Positions 1 through 9,254 are shown, counted from the first letter of the stretch. The stretch is 64,000 nucleotides of DNA from Mucilaginibacter celer (GCF_003576455.2 NZ_CP032869.1:1674001-1738000), one strand, 5' to 3'. Notes: generated by a model not told the origin, from the letters alone. Numbers and translations are program-made.

Positions 1-1
1 T

Positions 2-1114
2 CCTGCCAAACCGCTGTTAAATATGGCGGTTAATACGATGCTTTCAGATGGTACAACATCGTTATCTGCATCTGAAATTGCTGATAAAATTGATTTTTAC
101 GGCGCGTTTTTGCAGGTTGATTACGGCTATGAAAACTCGCAGGTTACGTTGTATACTTTGAATAAGCATCTGCATAACACCTTGCCTGTAATTGCTGATA
201 TCCTTAACAATTCCATCTTCCCGCAAAAAGAACTGGAAACTTTTAAGCGTAACCAGCAGCAAAAGCTACAGGTTAGCGTGCAAAAAAATGATATTCTGGC
301 ACGCCGTGCTTTTAACCGGGCCGTATACGGTGCCACAATTTTTGGCTACGCCGCCGAAATGGCCGATTATCAAACCCTGCACCGCGATGATATGCTGGCC
401 CATTACAAGCAAATGTACCAGCCGGCAAACTGTACCATCATTATTTCTGGTAAGATTGAACCGCAAACGCTTAGCTTGATAACCGATACTTTTGGCGATA
501 GATGGGCAAATACCTCAGCGCAGGCTACAACCGGGCAAACAGCGTTTAAACCGGCACCAGAGTTGTTTTATTTTACCGAGCGACCGGATGCGCTACAATC
601 GGCCATCAGAATTGGTATGCCTACAATTAACCGTAAGCATGAAGATTTTCAGTCGTTACAGGTTTTAAATACTGTTTTAGGTGGTTATTTTGGTTCGAGG
701 CTAATGGCTAATATCCGCGAGGATAAAGGCTATACTTATGGCATAGGTTCGGGCCTGGCATCATTTAAACAAGGCGGTGCGTTCTTTTTAGCAACCGAAG
801 TTGGTGCCGATGTGTGTAAAGCTGCCGTTGGCGAAATTGAAAAGGAAATAAACCTGCTTAAAACCGAACTGGTGCCCGAAGATGAACTATCATTAGTGCG
901 CAACTATATGCTCGGCTCGACCTTGGGCAGCCTGGAAAATATTTTTTCGCATACTGATAAATTCAAAACCATCCATTTTGCCGGTTTGGATTATGATTAT
1001 TATGATCGGTATACGGATACAGTGAAAAATATCACTTCGGAGAAATTGATAAAATTAGCCAACACTTACTTTAACTTCGATCAGTTTTATAAAGTGATTG
1101 TAGGAAAATATTAG
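2..1114 (+). CDS. M16-family peptidase-like protein, non-catalytic subunit (5' end cut)
   Basis: The frame is open to the left window edge, so the gene starts upstream; an internal ATG lies at 23. The protein has the two-lobed M16B (insulinase/mitochondrial processing peptidase-like) architecture: an N-terminal lobe, then a C-terminal lobe with the segment NIREDKGYTYGIGSG, which matches the R/Y substrate-binding motif typical of the non-catalytic partner. Where catalytic members carry HxxEH followed by GT, this one reads NMAVNTMLSDGT, so the zinc site is absent. In Bacteroidota such proteins are usually encoded next to a catalytic M16 subunit, expected just upstream but outside the window. 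They act in the periplasm or at the envelope. The family call is firm; the pairing is inferred. Confidence 0.85.
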   Translation, partial: PAKPLLNMAVNTMLSDGTTSLSASEIADKIDFYGAFLQVDYGYENSQVTLYTLNKHLHNTLPVIADILNNSIFPQKELETFKRNQQQKLQVSVQKNDILARRAFNRAVYGATIFGYAAEMADYQTLHRDDMLAHYKQMYQPANCTIIISGKIEPQTLSLITDTFGDRWANTSAQATTGQTAFKPAPELFYFTERPDALQSAIRIGMPTINRKHEDFQSLQVLNTVLGGYFGSRLMANIREDKGYTYGIGSGLASFKQGGAFFLATEVGADVCKAAVGEIEKEINLLKTELVPEDELSLVRNYMLGSTLGSLENIFSHTDKFKTIHFAGLDYDYYDRYTDTVKNITSEKLIKLANTYFNFDQFYKVIVGKY

Positions 1115-1186
1115 CCCCACCCAACCCTCCCCGGAAGGGAGGGCTAAAATAAAAGTCTCCCCAACCGGGGGAGATTTAGAGGGGCT
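1113..1186. repeat. C-rich palindromic intergenic element
   Basis: An element beginning at the stop codon of the M16 gene. The ends pair (agcccc with ggggct) and two internal hairpins are visible: ccctccc/gggaggg at about 1125-1143 and ctcccc/ggggag at about 1157-1173. It codes for nothing. It may act as a transcript 3' end or be a dispersed repeat. Confidence 0.7.
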
Positions 1187-1255
1187 GGCAATTATCATCT
1201 CAAGGCAATTTTAAATAAATTCGAAATTCAAATTCTAAACTTCGAAATATTTTAT

Positions 1256-1263
1256 TACCTTTG
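1256..1263 (+). promoter_or_regulatory. Bacteroidota-type -7 box of guaB
   Basis: TACCTTTG is an exact match to the TAnnTTTG -7 consensus of the primary sigma factor of Bacteroidota. It lies 35 bases upstream of the guaB ATG. No clear TTG -33 box stands at the ideal distance, so the call is moderate. Confidence 0.5.
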
Positions 1264-1298
1264 CCCGGCAAATAATAACTCCAAAATAATTATTTGCT

Positions 1299-2771
1299 AT
1301 GCAGTTAGACCCATCAAAATTTGTTGCCGAAGGATTAACTTACGACGACGTTTTACTACTCCCGGCTTATTCAGAAGTTTTACCTCGCGAAGTAAACACC
1401 AGCACGTACTTAACTAAAAGCATCCGTTTAAACATCCCGATCCTTTCGGCTGCTATGGATACTGTTACCGAAGCTGAATTGGCTATAGCTATCGCGCAGG
1501 CGGGCGGTATAGGCATATTGCACAAAAACATGACCATCCAGGCCCAGGCCGACGAGGTACGTAAGGTAAAACGCTCGGAAAGCGGCATGATCCAGGATCC
1601 GGTTACTTTACGCGAAGACGCTTTACTGGCTGATGCTTTTCAATTGATGAAAGAGTTTAGCATTGGCGGTATCCCGGTTGTAGATGCAGAGTTAAACCTG
1701 AAAGGTATTATCACCAATCGCGATCTTCGCTTTCAGAAAGATATGACAGTACCGGTTAGCGAAGTGATGACCAAAACCAACCTGATCACAGCGCCTGAAG
1801 GTACTACACTAAGTGATGCTGCCAACATCCTGCAAAGCAATAAAATTGAGAAACTACCTGTTGTAAATAATGATGGGAAACTGGTAGGCCTCATTACCTA
1901 TAAAGACATCCAGAAAGTTAAAAACTTCCCTAACGCCTGTAAAGACGAGTTTGGTCGTTTACGCGTTGGTGCCGCTGTTGGTGTAGCTGCAGATAATATT
2001 GACCGTGTTACAGCCCTTGTAAACGCCGGTGTAGATGTTGTTACTGTTGATACTGCTCACGGACACTCAAAAGGGGTTATTGATATGGTTAAAGCCGTTA
2101 AAAAACTTTATCCAAATCTGCAGGTAATTGCCGGTAATATAGCAACCGGCGATGCTGCTATAGCCCTTGCCGATGCCGGTGCCGATGCTGTTAAAGTTGG
2201 TATTGGTCCGGGTTCAATTTGTACTACTCGTATTATTGCCGGTGTAGGTGTACCGCAGTTATATGCTGTTTACGAGTGCGCTAAAGCCCTTGAAGGCCGC
2301 GGTATCCCGGTTATTGCCGATGGTGGTATTAAACAAACCGGCGATATTGTTAAAGCAATTGCTGCGGGTGCAAGTTCTATCATGGCAGGCTCGCTGTTTG
2401 CCGGTGTTGAAGAATCACCGGGCGAAACTATTATCTACGAAGGCCGTAAATTTAAATCGTACCGTGGTATGGGCTCGGTAGAGGCTATGGCTAAAGGTTC
2501 GAAAGATCGCTATTTTCAGGATGAAACCGATGTGGTAACCAAACTGGTACCCGAAGGTATAGTTGGCCGAGTACCATTTAAAGGCAGCATGGCCGAAGTA
2601 ATTTTCCAATACATTGGTGGTTTACGGGCCGGTATGCACTACTGCGGTGCCGCCAATATCGAAGATTTGCAGAAAGCCAAATTTGTACGTATCACCGCTG
2701 CCGGTATGCGCGAAAGCCACCCGCACGATATTACCATTACTAAAGAAGCGCCGAATTATACAAGTCGCTAA
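1299..2771 (+). CDS. guaB: IMP dehydrogenase
   Basis: Inosine-5'-monophosphate dehydrogenase oxidises IMP to XMP with NAD+, the committed step of guanine nucleotide synthesis, in the cytosol. The 490-residue protein has full family length. The N-terminus ([19 protein letters not shown]) is classic for the family, two CBS domains occupy about residues 95-205, and the catalytic loop GPGSICTTR carries the nucleophile Cys308. The flap/arginine region follows ([10 protein letters not shown]). The ATG start lies 35 bases after a -7 box. The gene is monocistronic by spacing, and a heptad repeat element begins right after its stop codon. Confidence 0.98.
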   Translation: MQLDPSKFVAEGLTYDDVLLLPAYSEVLPREVNTSTYLTKSIRLNIPILSAAMDTVTEAELAIAIAQAGGIGILHKNMTIQAQADEVRKVKRSESGMIQDPVTLREDALLADAFQLMKEFSIGGIPVVDAELNLKGIITNRDLRFQKDMTVPVSEVMTKTNLITAPEGTTLSDAANILQSNKIEKLPVVNNDGKLVGLITYKDIQKVKNFPNACKDEFGRLRVGAAVGVAADNIDRVTALVNAGVDVVTVDTAHGHSKGVIDMVKAVKKLYPNLQVIAGNIATGDAAIALADAGADAVKVGIGPGSICTTRIIAGVGVPQLYAVYECAKALEGRGIPVIADGGIKQTGDIVKAIAAGASSIMAGSLFAGVEESPGETIIYEGRKFKSYRGMGSVEAMAKGSKDRYFQDETDVVTKLVPEGIVGRVPFKGSMAEVIFQYIGGLRAGMHYCGAANIEDLQKAKFVRITAAGMRESHPHDITITKEAPNYTSR

Positions 2772-2877
2772 GTAGTGATTAGAGGTTAGAGATTGGAGGT
2801 TGGGTGAAAAGCTTAATCTTCAATCTTTAACCTCTTTTTTCTTCTTAATCTCTAACCTCCAACCACTAATCTCTAAA
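2772..2877. repeat. Palindromic 7-bp-periodic repeat after guaB
   Basis: Starting one base after the guaB stop, the sequence runs in 7-base units of the form TAGTGAT TAGAGGT TAGAGAT TGGAGGT, then after a short centre returns as the complement (AATCTCT AACCTCC AACCACT AATCTCT) up to the ATG of the next gene. It fills the whole guaB-LOG gap and would fold into a long imperfect hairpin. Related units follow the stop codons at 5680, 9311 and 17750. Confidence 0.8.
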
Positions 2878-3462
2878 ATGAAATCCATCTGCATATTCTG
2901 CGGTGCCAACTATAACGGCGACCCTATACTACAACAAGCTATTGATCAACTGGCCGAAGTAATGGTGAGCCGCAATATAAGCCTGGTATACGGCGGCGGA
3001 AAAGTTGGTGTAATGGGTTTAATTGCCGATGCAGTTTTAAGCAGGGGCGGAAAAGCCATCGGTGTTATTCCTCAGTTTTTGATGGATAAAGAAGTTGGCC
3101 ACACCGGCTTAACCGAATTGCATATTGTTGAAAACATGCACCAGCGCAAACAAATGATGAACGATCTGAGCGACGGGGTAATCACCCTGCCCGGTGGTTT
3201 AGGCACCCTCGAAGAGTTTTTTGAGGTGTTAACCTGGCTGCAGTTAGGCTTACATAATCACCCGGTAGGTTTGCTCAATGTTAATGGCTTTTACGATTTG
3301 CTGCTGCAGCAAATGGATGTAATGGTTGCACAACGCTTTATGAAAAAAGTAAACCGCGATCTGATCATCACCTCGGCGGATGCCATTGAATTGTTAAACC
3401 TGATGGATAATTTTAAACCCACCCGCGAAGAGGTTTGGTTTAAAGATAAAAGCCTTACGTAG
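2878..3462 (+). CDS. LOG-family protein (Rossmann-fold nucleotide 5'-monophosphate phosphoribohydrolase type)
   Basis: A 194-residue member of the TIGR00730/LOG family. Plant and bacterial LOG enzymes remove ribose-5-phosphate from nucleoside monophosphates such as cytokinin nucleotides or AMP. The defining PGGxGTxxE motif is present as PGGLGTLEE at residues 105-113, and the N-terminal Rossmann start MKSICIFCGANY is standard. This ATG was chosen because the open frame upstream (to 2800) runs through the palindromic repeat and encodes no family sequence. Older annotations call the family putative lysine decarboxylase, which is not supported. The bacterial physiological substrate is unknown. 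Confidence 0.9.
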   Translation: MKSICIFCGANYNGDPILQQAIDQLAEVMVSRNISLVYGGGKVGVMGLIADAVLSRGGKAIGVIPQFLMDKEVGHTGLTELHIVENMHQRKQMMNDLSDGVITLPGGLGTLEEFFEVLTWLQLGLHNHPVGLLNVNGFYDLLLQQMDVMVAQRFMKKVNRDLIITSADAIELLNLMDNFKPTREEVWFKDKSLT

Positions 3463-3500
3463 CGAAAAGGGGGTTGCAGCTTTAAATACCACGCAAAAAA

Positions 3501-3530
3501 ACTGCCCACTGCCCACTAAAAACTGCCCAC
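3501..3530 (-). repeat. 7-bp-periodic repeat abutting the cupin stop codon
   Basis: Read in the sense of the cupin gene, immediately after its TAA come units GTGGGCA GTTTTTA GTGGGCA GTGGGCA GTTTTTT. This is the same unit type as the repeats flanking speA near 32.8 kb. Confidence 0.75.
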
Positions 3531-3851
3531 TTATTTTTCCCCTCCTTTAGGGCCGTAAAAAATGGCCCAGGTGGCAAAATCTTCTGTAAAGTTTTCAAAG
3601 CGGTGCTCAGCATTGGCCGGTACAAGAATAACATCGCCCTGCTGAAAACTGATCCTGCTATCGTTTAGTATAAAGTCGCCGCTGCCATTAATAATTACAT
3701 AAAGTTCATCCTGGTCGTGCGGGGTTTGAGGGTCGATATTGATCGGTTTATAGATCTCGACTGACATGCTGCCGTGTTCAATTACTTTTACAAACAGTTC
3801 GGTTTCTTTATCGCTTAAATTTTGAAGGGCTTTAATTACAGATGACTTCAT
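3531..3851 (-). CDS. Cupin-domain protein
   Basis: A 106-residue single-domain cupin (beta-barrel). The two conserved cupin motifs are visible: the first around HDQDELYVIINGSGDF and the second as GDVILVPANAEHRFENF, giving His/Glu candidates for a metal site. The start was placed at MKSSVIKAL (3851) because the longer frame to 3890 adds an unrelated hydrophobic stretch. It may be an isomerase, a dioxygenase-like enzyme or a small-molecule sensor; the sequence does not decide. It converges on the LOG-family gene. Confidence 0.8.
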   Translation of the reverse strand: MKSSVIKALQNLSDKETELFVKVIEHGSMSVEIYKPINIDPQTPHDQDELYVIINGSGDFILNDSRISFQQGDVILVPANAEHRFENFTEDFATWAIFYGPKGGEK

Positions 3852-4051
3852 AGGGTTATAGTAACGACTAATAAACAGTTTGAGTATCAAAGGCTATTAT
3901 AAATAAAATGTTTTAAAGACAGTTGCTGATCTTAATTCCTGGTGGTTTTAATTGTTGATGCTCAAACTTTTTGTGTTAAAATAAAAAGAGGTAGTAATTT
4001 ATTTTCCTCACAGGAAATTCTCTAAATTACCTGCACTATCTAAAACCAGTT

Positions 4052-5680
4052 ATGAATATCGAATTTAATAAAAATGAAGATATTAATAAGCAGCTTGTTT
4101 ATGAACTGAACACCCGGCTTAATAAAATATACCAGGGCGGAGGCGAAAAGGCCGCAGCCAAACAAAAGGAAAAAGGCAAAATGCTGGCCCGCGAACGGGT
4201 GGCATATCTAATTGATAAAGATAAACCCTGGCTTGAAATAGGCGCTTTTACAGCCGATGGCATGTATGCCGATCATGGCGGTTGCCCGTCGGGAGGTGTA
4301 ATTTGCGGTATTGGCTATATAGTGGGCAGACAATGCGTAGTTGTGGCCAATGATGCTACTGTAAAAGCAGGTGCCTGGTTCCCGATAACCGCAAAAAAAA
4401 ACCTCCGTGCTCAGGAGATAGCTATCGAAAACCGTTTGCCCATCATTTACCTGGTTGATTCGGCGGGCGTTTATCTGCCTTTGCAGGACGAGATTTTTCC
4501 CGATAAAGAACATTTTGGCCGCATATTTCGCAATAATGCTATCATGAGCAGTATGGGTATTGTGCAGATTGCAGCCATCATGGGTTCGTGCGTGGCTGGT
4601 GGTGCTTATTTACCTATTATGAGTGATGAAGCTATGATAGTAGAGGGCACGGGTTCGGTGTTCCTGGCAGGATCATACCTGGTAAAATCAGCCATTGGCG
4701 AGGATGTGGATAATGAAACCCTGGGCGGCGCCACCACGCATTGCGAAATCTCGGGCGTTACCGATTATAAGCAACCTAACGACCAGGCCGCGTTGGATTC
4801 GATCCGTAATATCATGAGCATGACCGGCGACTATACCAAAGCCGGATTCGACAGGATAGCACCCGCAGCTCCGAAACTAAATGAAAAAGAGATTTACGGC
4901 GTTTTACCCGACAACCGTGAAAAGGCTTATGATATGATGGAGATTATTTCACGCCTGCTGGATAATTCGGAGTTTGAACCCTATAAAGATGGATACGGGC
5001 AATCAATAATTTGCGGTCTCGGCCGCATTGATGGCTGGGCCGTAGGCATTGTAGCCAATCAGCGTAAAGTAATCAAATCAAAAAAAGGCGAAATGCAGTT
5101 TGGCGGCGTAATCTATTCCGATTCGGCCGATAAGGCCACTCGTTTTATCATGAACTGTAACCAAAAAAAGATCCCGCTGGTGTTTTTGCAGGATGTTACC
5201 GGCTTTATGGTAGGTAGCAGATCGGAACAGGGCGGTATTATTAAAGATGGCGCTAAAATGGTGAACGCGGTAGCCAACTCGGTAGTGCCCAAGTTTACCA
5301 TAGTGGTAGGCAATAGCTACGGCGCGGGTAATTACGCCATGTGCGGCAAAGCTTATGATCCGAGGCTGATTTACGCCTGGCCATCGGCAAAAATAGCGGT
5401 AATGGGAGGGGGGCAGGCTGCTAAAACGCTGCTGCAAATCCAATCGGCGGGTTTGAAAGCTAAGGGCGAGGAAGTTGATAAAGCCAAAGAGGATGAGTTA
5501 CTGAAGCAAATAACCGATAAATATAACGCCCAAACAACGCCGTACTATGCTGCTGCAAGGCTTTGGGTGGATGGTATTATTGATCCGCTCGAAACACGTA
5601 AAGTAATATCGATGGGGATTGAGGCAGCTAATCACGCACCTATCGAAAAGGCGTTTAATGTAGGGGTGATACAGACTTAG
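4052..5680 (+). CDS. Acyl-CoA carboxylase, carboxyltransferase (beta) subunit, methylcrotonyl-CoA carboxylase type
   Basis: The 542-residue protein is the carboxyltransferase of a biotin-dependent acyl-CoA carboxylase, moving CO2 from carboxybiotin to an acyl-CoA. The N-terminal half holds KGKMLARERVAYLID and the DSAGVYLPLQDEIFPDKEHF region that resembles methylcrotonyl-CoA carboxylase beta subunits. Oxyanion-hole glycine segments (GSCVAGGAYLP; NSYGAGNYAMCGKAY) are intact in both crotonase-fold halves. A biotin carboxylase/BCCP subunit is not adjacent, so the alpha partner must be elsewhere. Substrate choice between methylcrotonyl-, propionyl- and other acyl-CoAs cannot be fixed from sequence; the methylcrotonyl-like motif suggests leucine breakdown. 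Confidence 0.9.
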   Translation: MNIEFNKNEDINKQLVYELNTRLNKIYQGGGEKAAAKQKEKGKMLARERVAYLIDKDKPWLEIGAFTADGMYADHGGCPSGGVICGIGYIVGRQCVVVANDATVKAGAWFPITAKKNLRAQEIAIENRLPIIYLVDSAGVYLPLQDEIFPDKEHFGRIFRNNAIMSSMGIVQIAAIMGSCVAGGAYLPIMSDEAMIVEGTGSVFLAGSYLVKSAIGEDVDNETLGGATTHCEISGVTDYKQPNDQAALDSIRNIMSMTGDYTKAGFDRIAPAAPKLNEKEIYGVLPDNREKAYDMMEIISRLLDNSEFEPYKDGYGQSIICGLGRIDGWAVGIVANQRKVIKSKKGEMQFGGVIYSDSADKATRFIMNCNQKKIPLVFLQDVTGFMVGSRSEQGGIIKDGAKMVNAVANSVVPKFTIVVGNSYGAGNYAMCGKAYDPRLIYAWPSAKIAVMGGGQAAKTLLQIQSAGLKAKGEEVDKAKEDELLKQITDKYNAQTTPYYAAARLWVDGIIDPLETRKVISMGIEAANHAPIEKAFNVGVIQT

Positions 5681-5714
5681 TTAGTGATTAGAGATTGGAG
5701 GTTAGAGATTAGTG
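5681..5714 (+). repeat. 7-bp-periodic repeat abutting the carboxyltransferase stop codon
   Basis: Directly after the TAG: TTAGTGA TTAGAGA TTGGAGG TTAGAGA TTAGTG. It has the same unit type and the same orientation relative to the gene as the repeat after guaB. Confidence 0.8.
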
Positions 5715-5735
5715 TTTTGCCACTCCAACAATCTG

Positions 5736-5838
5736 CCGCGGGTTTAACGTAGCGTAACCCGTGGTATAAAATCACTTGAGTTTTCAACTCAAGTGATCTA
5801 CAGAAAAACTTACGAAGTTTTTAAAACTTCGTAAGTTT
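5736..5838. terminator. Three consecutive hairpins between convergent genes
   Basis: Three stem-loops stand in a row: cgggtt/aacccg near 5739-5761; atcacttgagtt/aactcaagtgat at 5771-5797 (12 bp, 3-base loop); and a perfect 16-bp stem at 5806-5838 (AAACTTACGAAGTTTT and its complement, 1-base loop). The position between convergent genes suggests a bidirectional transcript end; the repeats may also be dispersed elements. Confidence 0.6.
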
Positions 5839-5854
5839 AAACCAACAAGGCTTT

Positions 5855-6610
5855 TTATCCCCTATGCCGCTTATGTTTTTTCTTCGATGACGAAGAAGAC
5901 GAAGAACTTTTCTTTTCAGATTTACTATTATCTGATGATTTCTTTTCCTCTGTTTTTGCCGGTTTATTATCATCAGCTTTAGAAGTGGTTGCGGTCGAAT
6001 CTTTACTTAGCTGTTTAACGGTAAACTCGTTCCCGCGCAAGCCATACTCAAACTGCCGTTTAGCGCCTGATGGTTTGGCATCCTTACCGCTGCCATCATA
6101 TATCGGGAACTCGCGCATCAGCTTGCCATCCCTGATGTAAAAGTTATCGCCCCCTCTATAGCCCTTACGCTGCGAGCTGCTTAGCTTCGGAAAATCAAGT
6201 TTGTTGGCTTTACTGTCGTTAAACTCAAATGCAGCTACCGACACATAATTCACGGTATCTTTTGATTTGGTTTGCACCAGGATCTCAGGGTTGCCATCGG
6301 CATCCATATCCGAGTTATATACATCAACAATAGCACCGTTTAAATCGCCGGTGGTGGTGGTATATTTTATCCCTGCCGAATCAGAGTGGAGGATCATAAA
6401 CGCACCTGCTTCTTCCGATCCTCGTCCCCAGCTTAATATATCATAACTCTGGCCTGGTGATACTTCAATCAGCTTATGGTACCTGAAGGGAGCCATCAGT
6501 TCCGGCTTTTTAGGAGCCGTAGGTACTGTGGCCTGTTTTTTTTCCGGGCTGCCGCATCCTGCCGTTATCGCGCTTATCGCAAGCGCAAAAAGGTAAAACC
6601 TGTTGTTCAT
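5855..6610 (-). CDS. Exported lipoprotein, possibly PliI-like (lysozyme-inhibitor type), with Ser/Lys tail
   Basis: A 251-residue protein from the ATG at 6610 (a longer frame uses TTG at 6619). It has a signal peptide and lipobox ending ITAGC, so it should be a lipoprotein. The central part contains VYNSDMDADGNPEILVQTKS, an acidic Ca-binding-like or FG-GAP-like stretch, followed by REFPIYDGSGKDAKPSGAKR, a pattern I associate with PliI-type periplasmic inhibitors of invertebrate lysozyme. That assignment is tentative. The last 30 or so residues are an unusual Ser/Lys-rich basic tail ending KKKHKRHRG. It lies 21 bases downstream of the GH20 gene on the same strand, probably in one transcript. 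Confidence 0.55.
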   Translation of the reverse strand: MNNRFYLFALAISAITAGCGSPEKKQATVPTAPKKPELMAPFRYHKLIEVSPGQSYDILSWGRGSEEAGAFMILHSDSAGIKYTTTTGDLNGAIVDVYNSDMDADGNPEILVQTKSKDTVNYVSVAAFEFNDSKANKLDFPKLSSSQRKGYRGGDNFYIRDGKLMREFPIYDGSGKDAKPSGAKRQFEYGLRGNEFTVKQLSKDSTATTSKADDNKPAKTEEKKSSDNSKSEKKSSSSSSSSKKKHKRHRG

Positions 6611-6631
6611 TTTTATCAAATATAAATCGGC

Positions 6632-8935
6632 TTAGTTAAATAATGTATCGGGTGTTAATTCGGCTTTGGTTTTTCCGGGCGCAGTGATAAATACTTTCAA
6701 AGTGTTTTGCCCGCTACCCTGGTCAAAATATTTTACGGTTATTTTGTGGTAGCCTTTTAGTAATGGCGCGGCACCCATTTGTTCGTTCATGGTATGTTTG
6801 CCATCGTTATCAACAACCGGCTGGTCATCTATCAATAATACCGAACCTCCGGCAGATGATGTAGAAAAGCCGTAGCTTCCATCGGCATCAACATTAATAT
6901 AACCGGTGTATATCACACCATATTTGCCTTTGCTTTTACGCAAATCGGCAGTGTTGAATGTTTTGGTAACACCACTATCAGATGGCATAACACCAAGCTG
7001 CCCCGTGCTGGTAAATAAGCCAGGGTACACAACATATTTAACACCGGCTGCCGAACCTGAATAACTAACGGCAGGCATAGGCGCTTTATTATAAACCAGG
7101 GTGCGTGTAACATTACTGCGTTTGCCCGATGGTGTGATTACTATAGTTTGCAATTCACGATATTGATCGGCAGGGATTTGTAAATTTAATGGGATGGTAT
7201 AGGTAAGATCAGTTTCGCGAGGCGTGTAACCGTCTATAGTGTAATAAACTTTAGCGCCCTCTACCGATGGTTTCAATACGGCATTCAAGGTGCTGCCTAT
7301 CATAACGGTGTCCTTCGCGCCAATGGCGGTCGGCACGTGATAATCCAATCCTTCCTTATCTAACCATGCTAAATGGCCCGGCAGGCGGGTATCAGCAAAA
7401 TCGCTATAGTTTTTATTGGCCAATGGCGACCAGGCAACTTCTGATAATGCTAACAAACGCGGCAGCAACATAAATTGCACTTTGGCATCAGTAGCAATAT
7501 ACTCTGTCCACAAATTGGCTTGTACACCTTTAATGTATTTTTGCTGTTCTGGCGATAATACCGATGGGGTAGGATCGTAGCTGTAAATTTTTGATAATGG
7601 CTCGTTGCCGCCAATGCTTAAAGGTTCCTGGCTGGGTTTGCCCTGGCCGTGATCGATATACAAACCGTGGCTCCCCGGGGTCATGATCACATCATGCTTT
7701 TGCTGGGCAGCGGCTATGCCGCCTTCTTCGCCACGCCAGCTCATAACAGTTGCGTTAGGGGCTAAACCACCTTCTAAAATTTCATCCCAGCCAATAATGC
7801 TGCGGCCTTTCGAGTTTAGGAATTTTTCTATTCGTTGTATAAAATAGCTCTGCAGGGCATGTTCATCTTTTAGTTTTAATTTTTTGATGAGCTGCTGGCA
7901 GTAGGCCGAACTTTTCCAGGCATCTTTAGGTGCCTCATCGCCGCCGATGTGGATATATTTACTTGGGAAAAGTTCCATTACTTCAGTTAGTACGTCCTGT
8001 AAAAAGGCAAACGTTTTTTCGTTAGGGCAGTAAATGTCTTTAAATACTCCCCAGGTTTCGGCCGGTTGATAAGTTTTTGACGGGTCGCAGCTTAGCTCCG
8101 GGTAAGCCGCCAAAGCAGCCTGTGAGTGGCCTGGCATTTCAATTTCGGGCACAATGGTAATAAATCTGTCTGATGCATATTTTACCACTTCGCGAATCTG
8201 ATCCTGCGTATAAAAACCGCCGTAAGGTGTGCCATCAAACTGCTGTGGCGTACGGTCGCGGTAGCCGCCAATCAGGGTTTGGGCGCGCATGCTGCTGATC
8301 TGGGTTAACTTCGGATATTTTTTTATTTCGATGCGCCAACCCTGGTCTTCAGTAAGGTGCCAGTGAAAGGTATTCAGCTTATAAGCAGCCAGCAGATCGA
8401 TATATTTTTTTACCATCTCTACCCCAAAAAAGTGCCTGCCAACATCAAGCATGGCACCGCGGTAACCAAAACGCGGATAATCTTCAATTTGTACACATGG
8501 CAGTTTAATAGTAGCGGCATGCTCAAGCGGCATTAATTGCAGCAGGGTTTGTACGCCATAAAATAAGCCAGAACCTTTGCCTGCAATAGTAACCTGTTGT
8601 GGGGTAATGGTTAAGCGATAACCTTCGGCAGGTAAGCCATCGGTTCCGGCAGAAGTTAAAGTAACTACATTGCTTGTTACATTAGCTTTAACCGCAACCT
8701 GCTTGTTGTAAGCCTGATTATTAGCCAGGTAATCTTTAAAAAACAATACTGCCTTGTTTGATGGCGTATCGGCCTGGATGGTTGTTTCCTGGCTCAAAAC
8801 AAATTCGCCGGGAGCTTTTTTTAACGAAACCGGAGCTGGGATAATGCCCATATTCGGATCGGTGTTTTGCGCCTTAACCGTAGTTAAACCTACCGCAAGC
8901 AATGCCAGCAGCACTAAAGAGGATTTTTTTAACAT
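6632..8935 (-). CDS. GH20 beta-N-acetylhexosaminidase with PA14 domain, exported
   Basis: A 767-residue enzyme removing terminal beta-linked GlcNAc/GalNAc from glycans or chitooligosaccharides by substrate-assisted catalysis. Order: signal peptide (cleaved near VKA-QN); GH20b N-terminal domain to about residue 150; GH20 TIM barrel with catalytic Asp333-Glu334 in IHIGGDEAPKDAW; a chitobiase-type C-terminal beta domain (about 540-620); then a PA14-like domain from about 632 (YPGLFTSTGQLG to DGSYGFSTSS) that probably binds sugar. The ATG at 8935 was preferred over the TTG at 8944. It is co-directional with the downstream PliI-like lipoprotein gene. Confidence 0.95.
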   Translation of the reverse strand: MLKKSSLVLLALLAVGLTTVKAQNTDPNMGIIPAPVSLKKAPGEFVLSQETTIQADTPSNKAVLFFKDYLANNQAYNKQVAVKANVTSNVVTLTSAGTDGLPAEGYRLTITPQQVTIAGKGSGLFYGVQTLLQLMPLEHAATIKLPCVQIEDYPRFGYRGAMLDVGRHFFGVEMVKKYIDLLAAYKLNTFHWHLTEDQGWRIEIKKYPKLTQISSMRAQTLIGGYRDRTPQQFDGTPYGGFYTQDQIREVVKYASDRFITIVPEIEMPGHSQAALAAYPELSCDPSKTYQPAETWGVFKDIYCPNEKTFAFLQDVLTEVMELFPSKYIHIGGDEAPKDAWKSSAYCQQLIKKLKLKDEHALQSYFIQRIEKFLNSKGRSIIGWDEILEGGLAPNATVMSWRGEEGGIAAAQQKHDVIMTPGSHGLYIDHGQGKPSQEPLSIGGNEPLSKIYSYDPTPSVLSPEQQKYIKGVQANLWTEYIATDAKVQFMLLPRLLALSEVAWSPLANKNYSDFADTRLPGHLAWLDKEGLDYHVPTAIGAKDTVMIGSTLNAVLKPSVEGAKVYYTIDGYTPRETDLTYTIPLNLQIPADQYRELQTIVITPSGKRSNVTRTLVYNKAPMPAVSYSGSAAGVKYVVYPGLFTSTGQLGVMPSDSGVTKTFNTADLRKSKGKYGVIYTGYINVDADGSYGFSTSSAGGSVLLIDDQPVVDNDGKHTMNEQMGAAPLLKGYHKITVKYFDQGSGQNTLKVFITAPGKTKAELTPDTLFN

Positions 8936-9001
8936 AATTATCAATCAGGTTAGTACAGGCCCGTAAGATAAAAGATTTTAAAATTATATAAGAAGTTTGA
9001 C

Positions 9002-9220
9002 CGTTGATTTTTATGATTTCGTTGATTTCGCTGATTTTTTGTCTGAACTCGAATTTGAGCGAATTAAAGAATTAGCAGAATGCTGAGCAAATTCCAAAAA
9101 TTCTAATAATTCCCCAAAATTCGAGTTCAGACAAATATCCCTACAATCCCTTAATCCCATAAATCACGGTTCAGAAAAATCAGCGAAATCAACGTAATCA
9201 TCCCTCATCAACGGTTCAGA
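9002..9220. repeat. 9-bp-periodic and TCTGAAC-ended palindromic repeat region
   Basis: This fills most of the gap between the GH20 start and the trxB 3' end. First come 9-base units (GATTTTTAT GATTTCGTT GATTTCGCT). At 9040-9055 and 9118-9133 lie perfect 16-bp inverted arms TGTCTGAACTCGAATT enclosing AATT-rich sequence. Then AATCAGCGA AATCAACGT AATC (about 9178-9200) returns as the complement of the first units. So two palindromes are nested. Similar TCTGAA-ended elements occur at 35428 and 58689. No gene is present in this 375-bp gap. Confidence 0.75.
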
Positions 9221-9224
9221 AACA

Positions 9225-9254
9225 AAAAAGGCGATGATCACTCATCGCCTTTTT
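9225..9254 (-). terminator. Intrinsic terminator of trxB
   Basis: AAAGGCGATGA, a TCAC loop, and TCATCGCCTTT form a perfect stem flanked by A and T runs on either side, about 55 bases beyond the trxB stop. It could work in both directions, but only trxB reads into it. Confidence 0.85.

Noticed and set aside
2775..2877. Heptad region as CRISPR or riboswitch of the following gene
   Set aside because: No spacers, and the same units occur after stop codons of unrelated genes.
2800..2877. N-terminal extension of the LOG-family protein
   Set aside because: The extension translates the palindromic repeat; the family start is the ATG at 2878.
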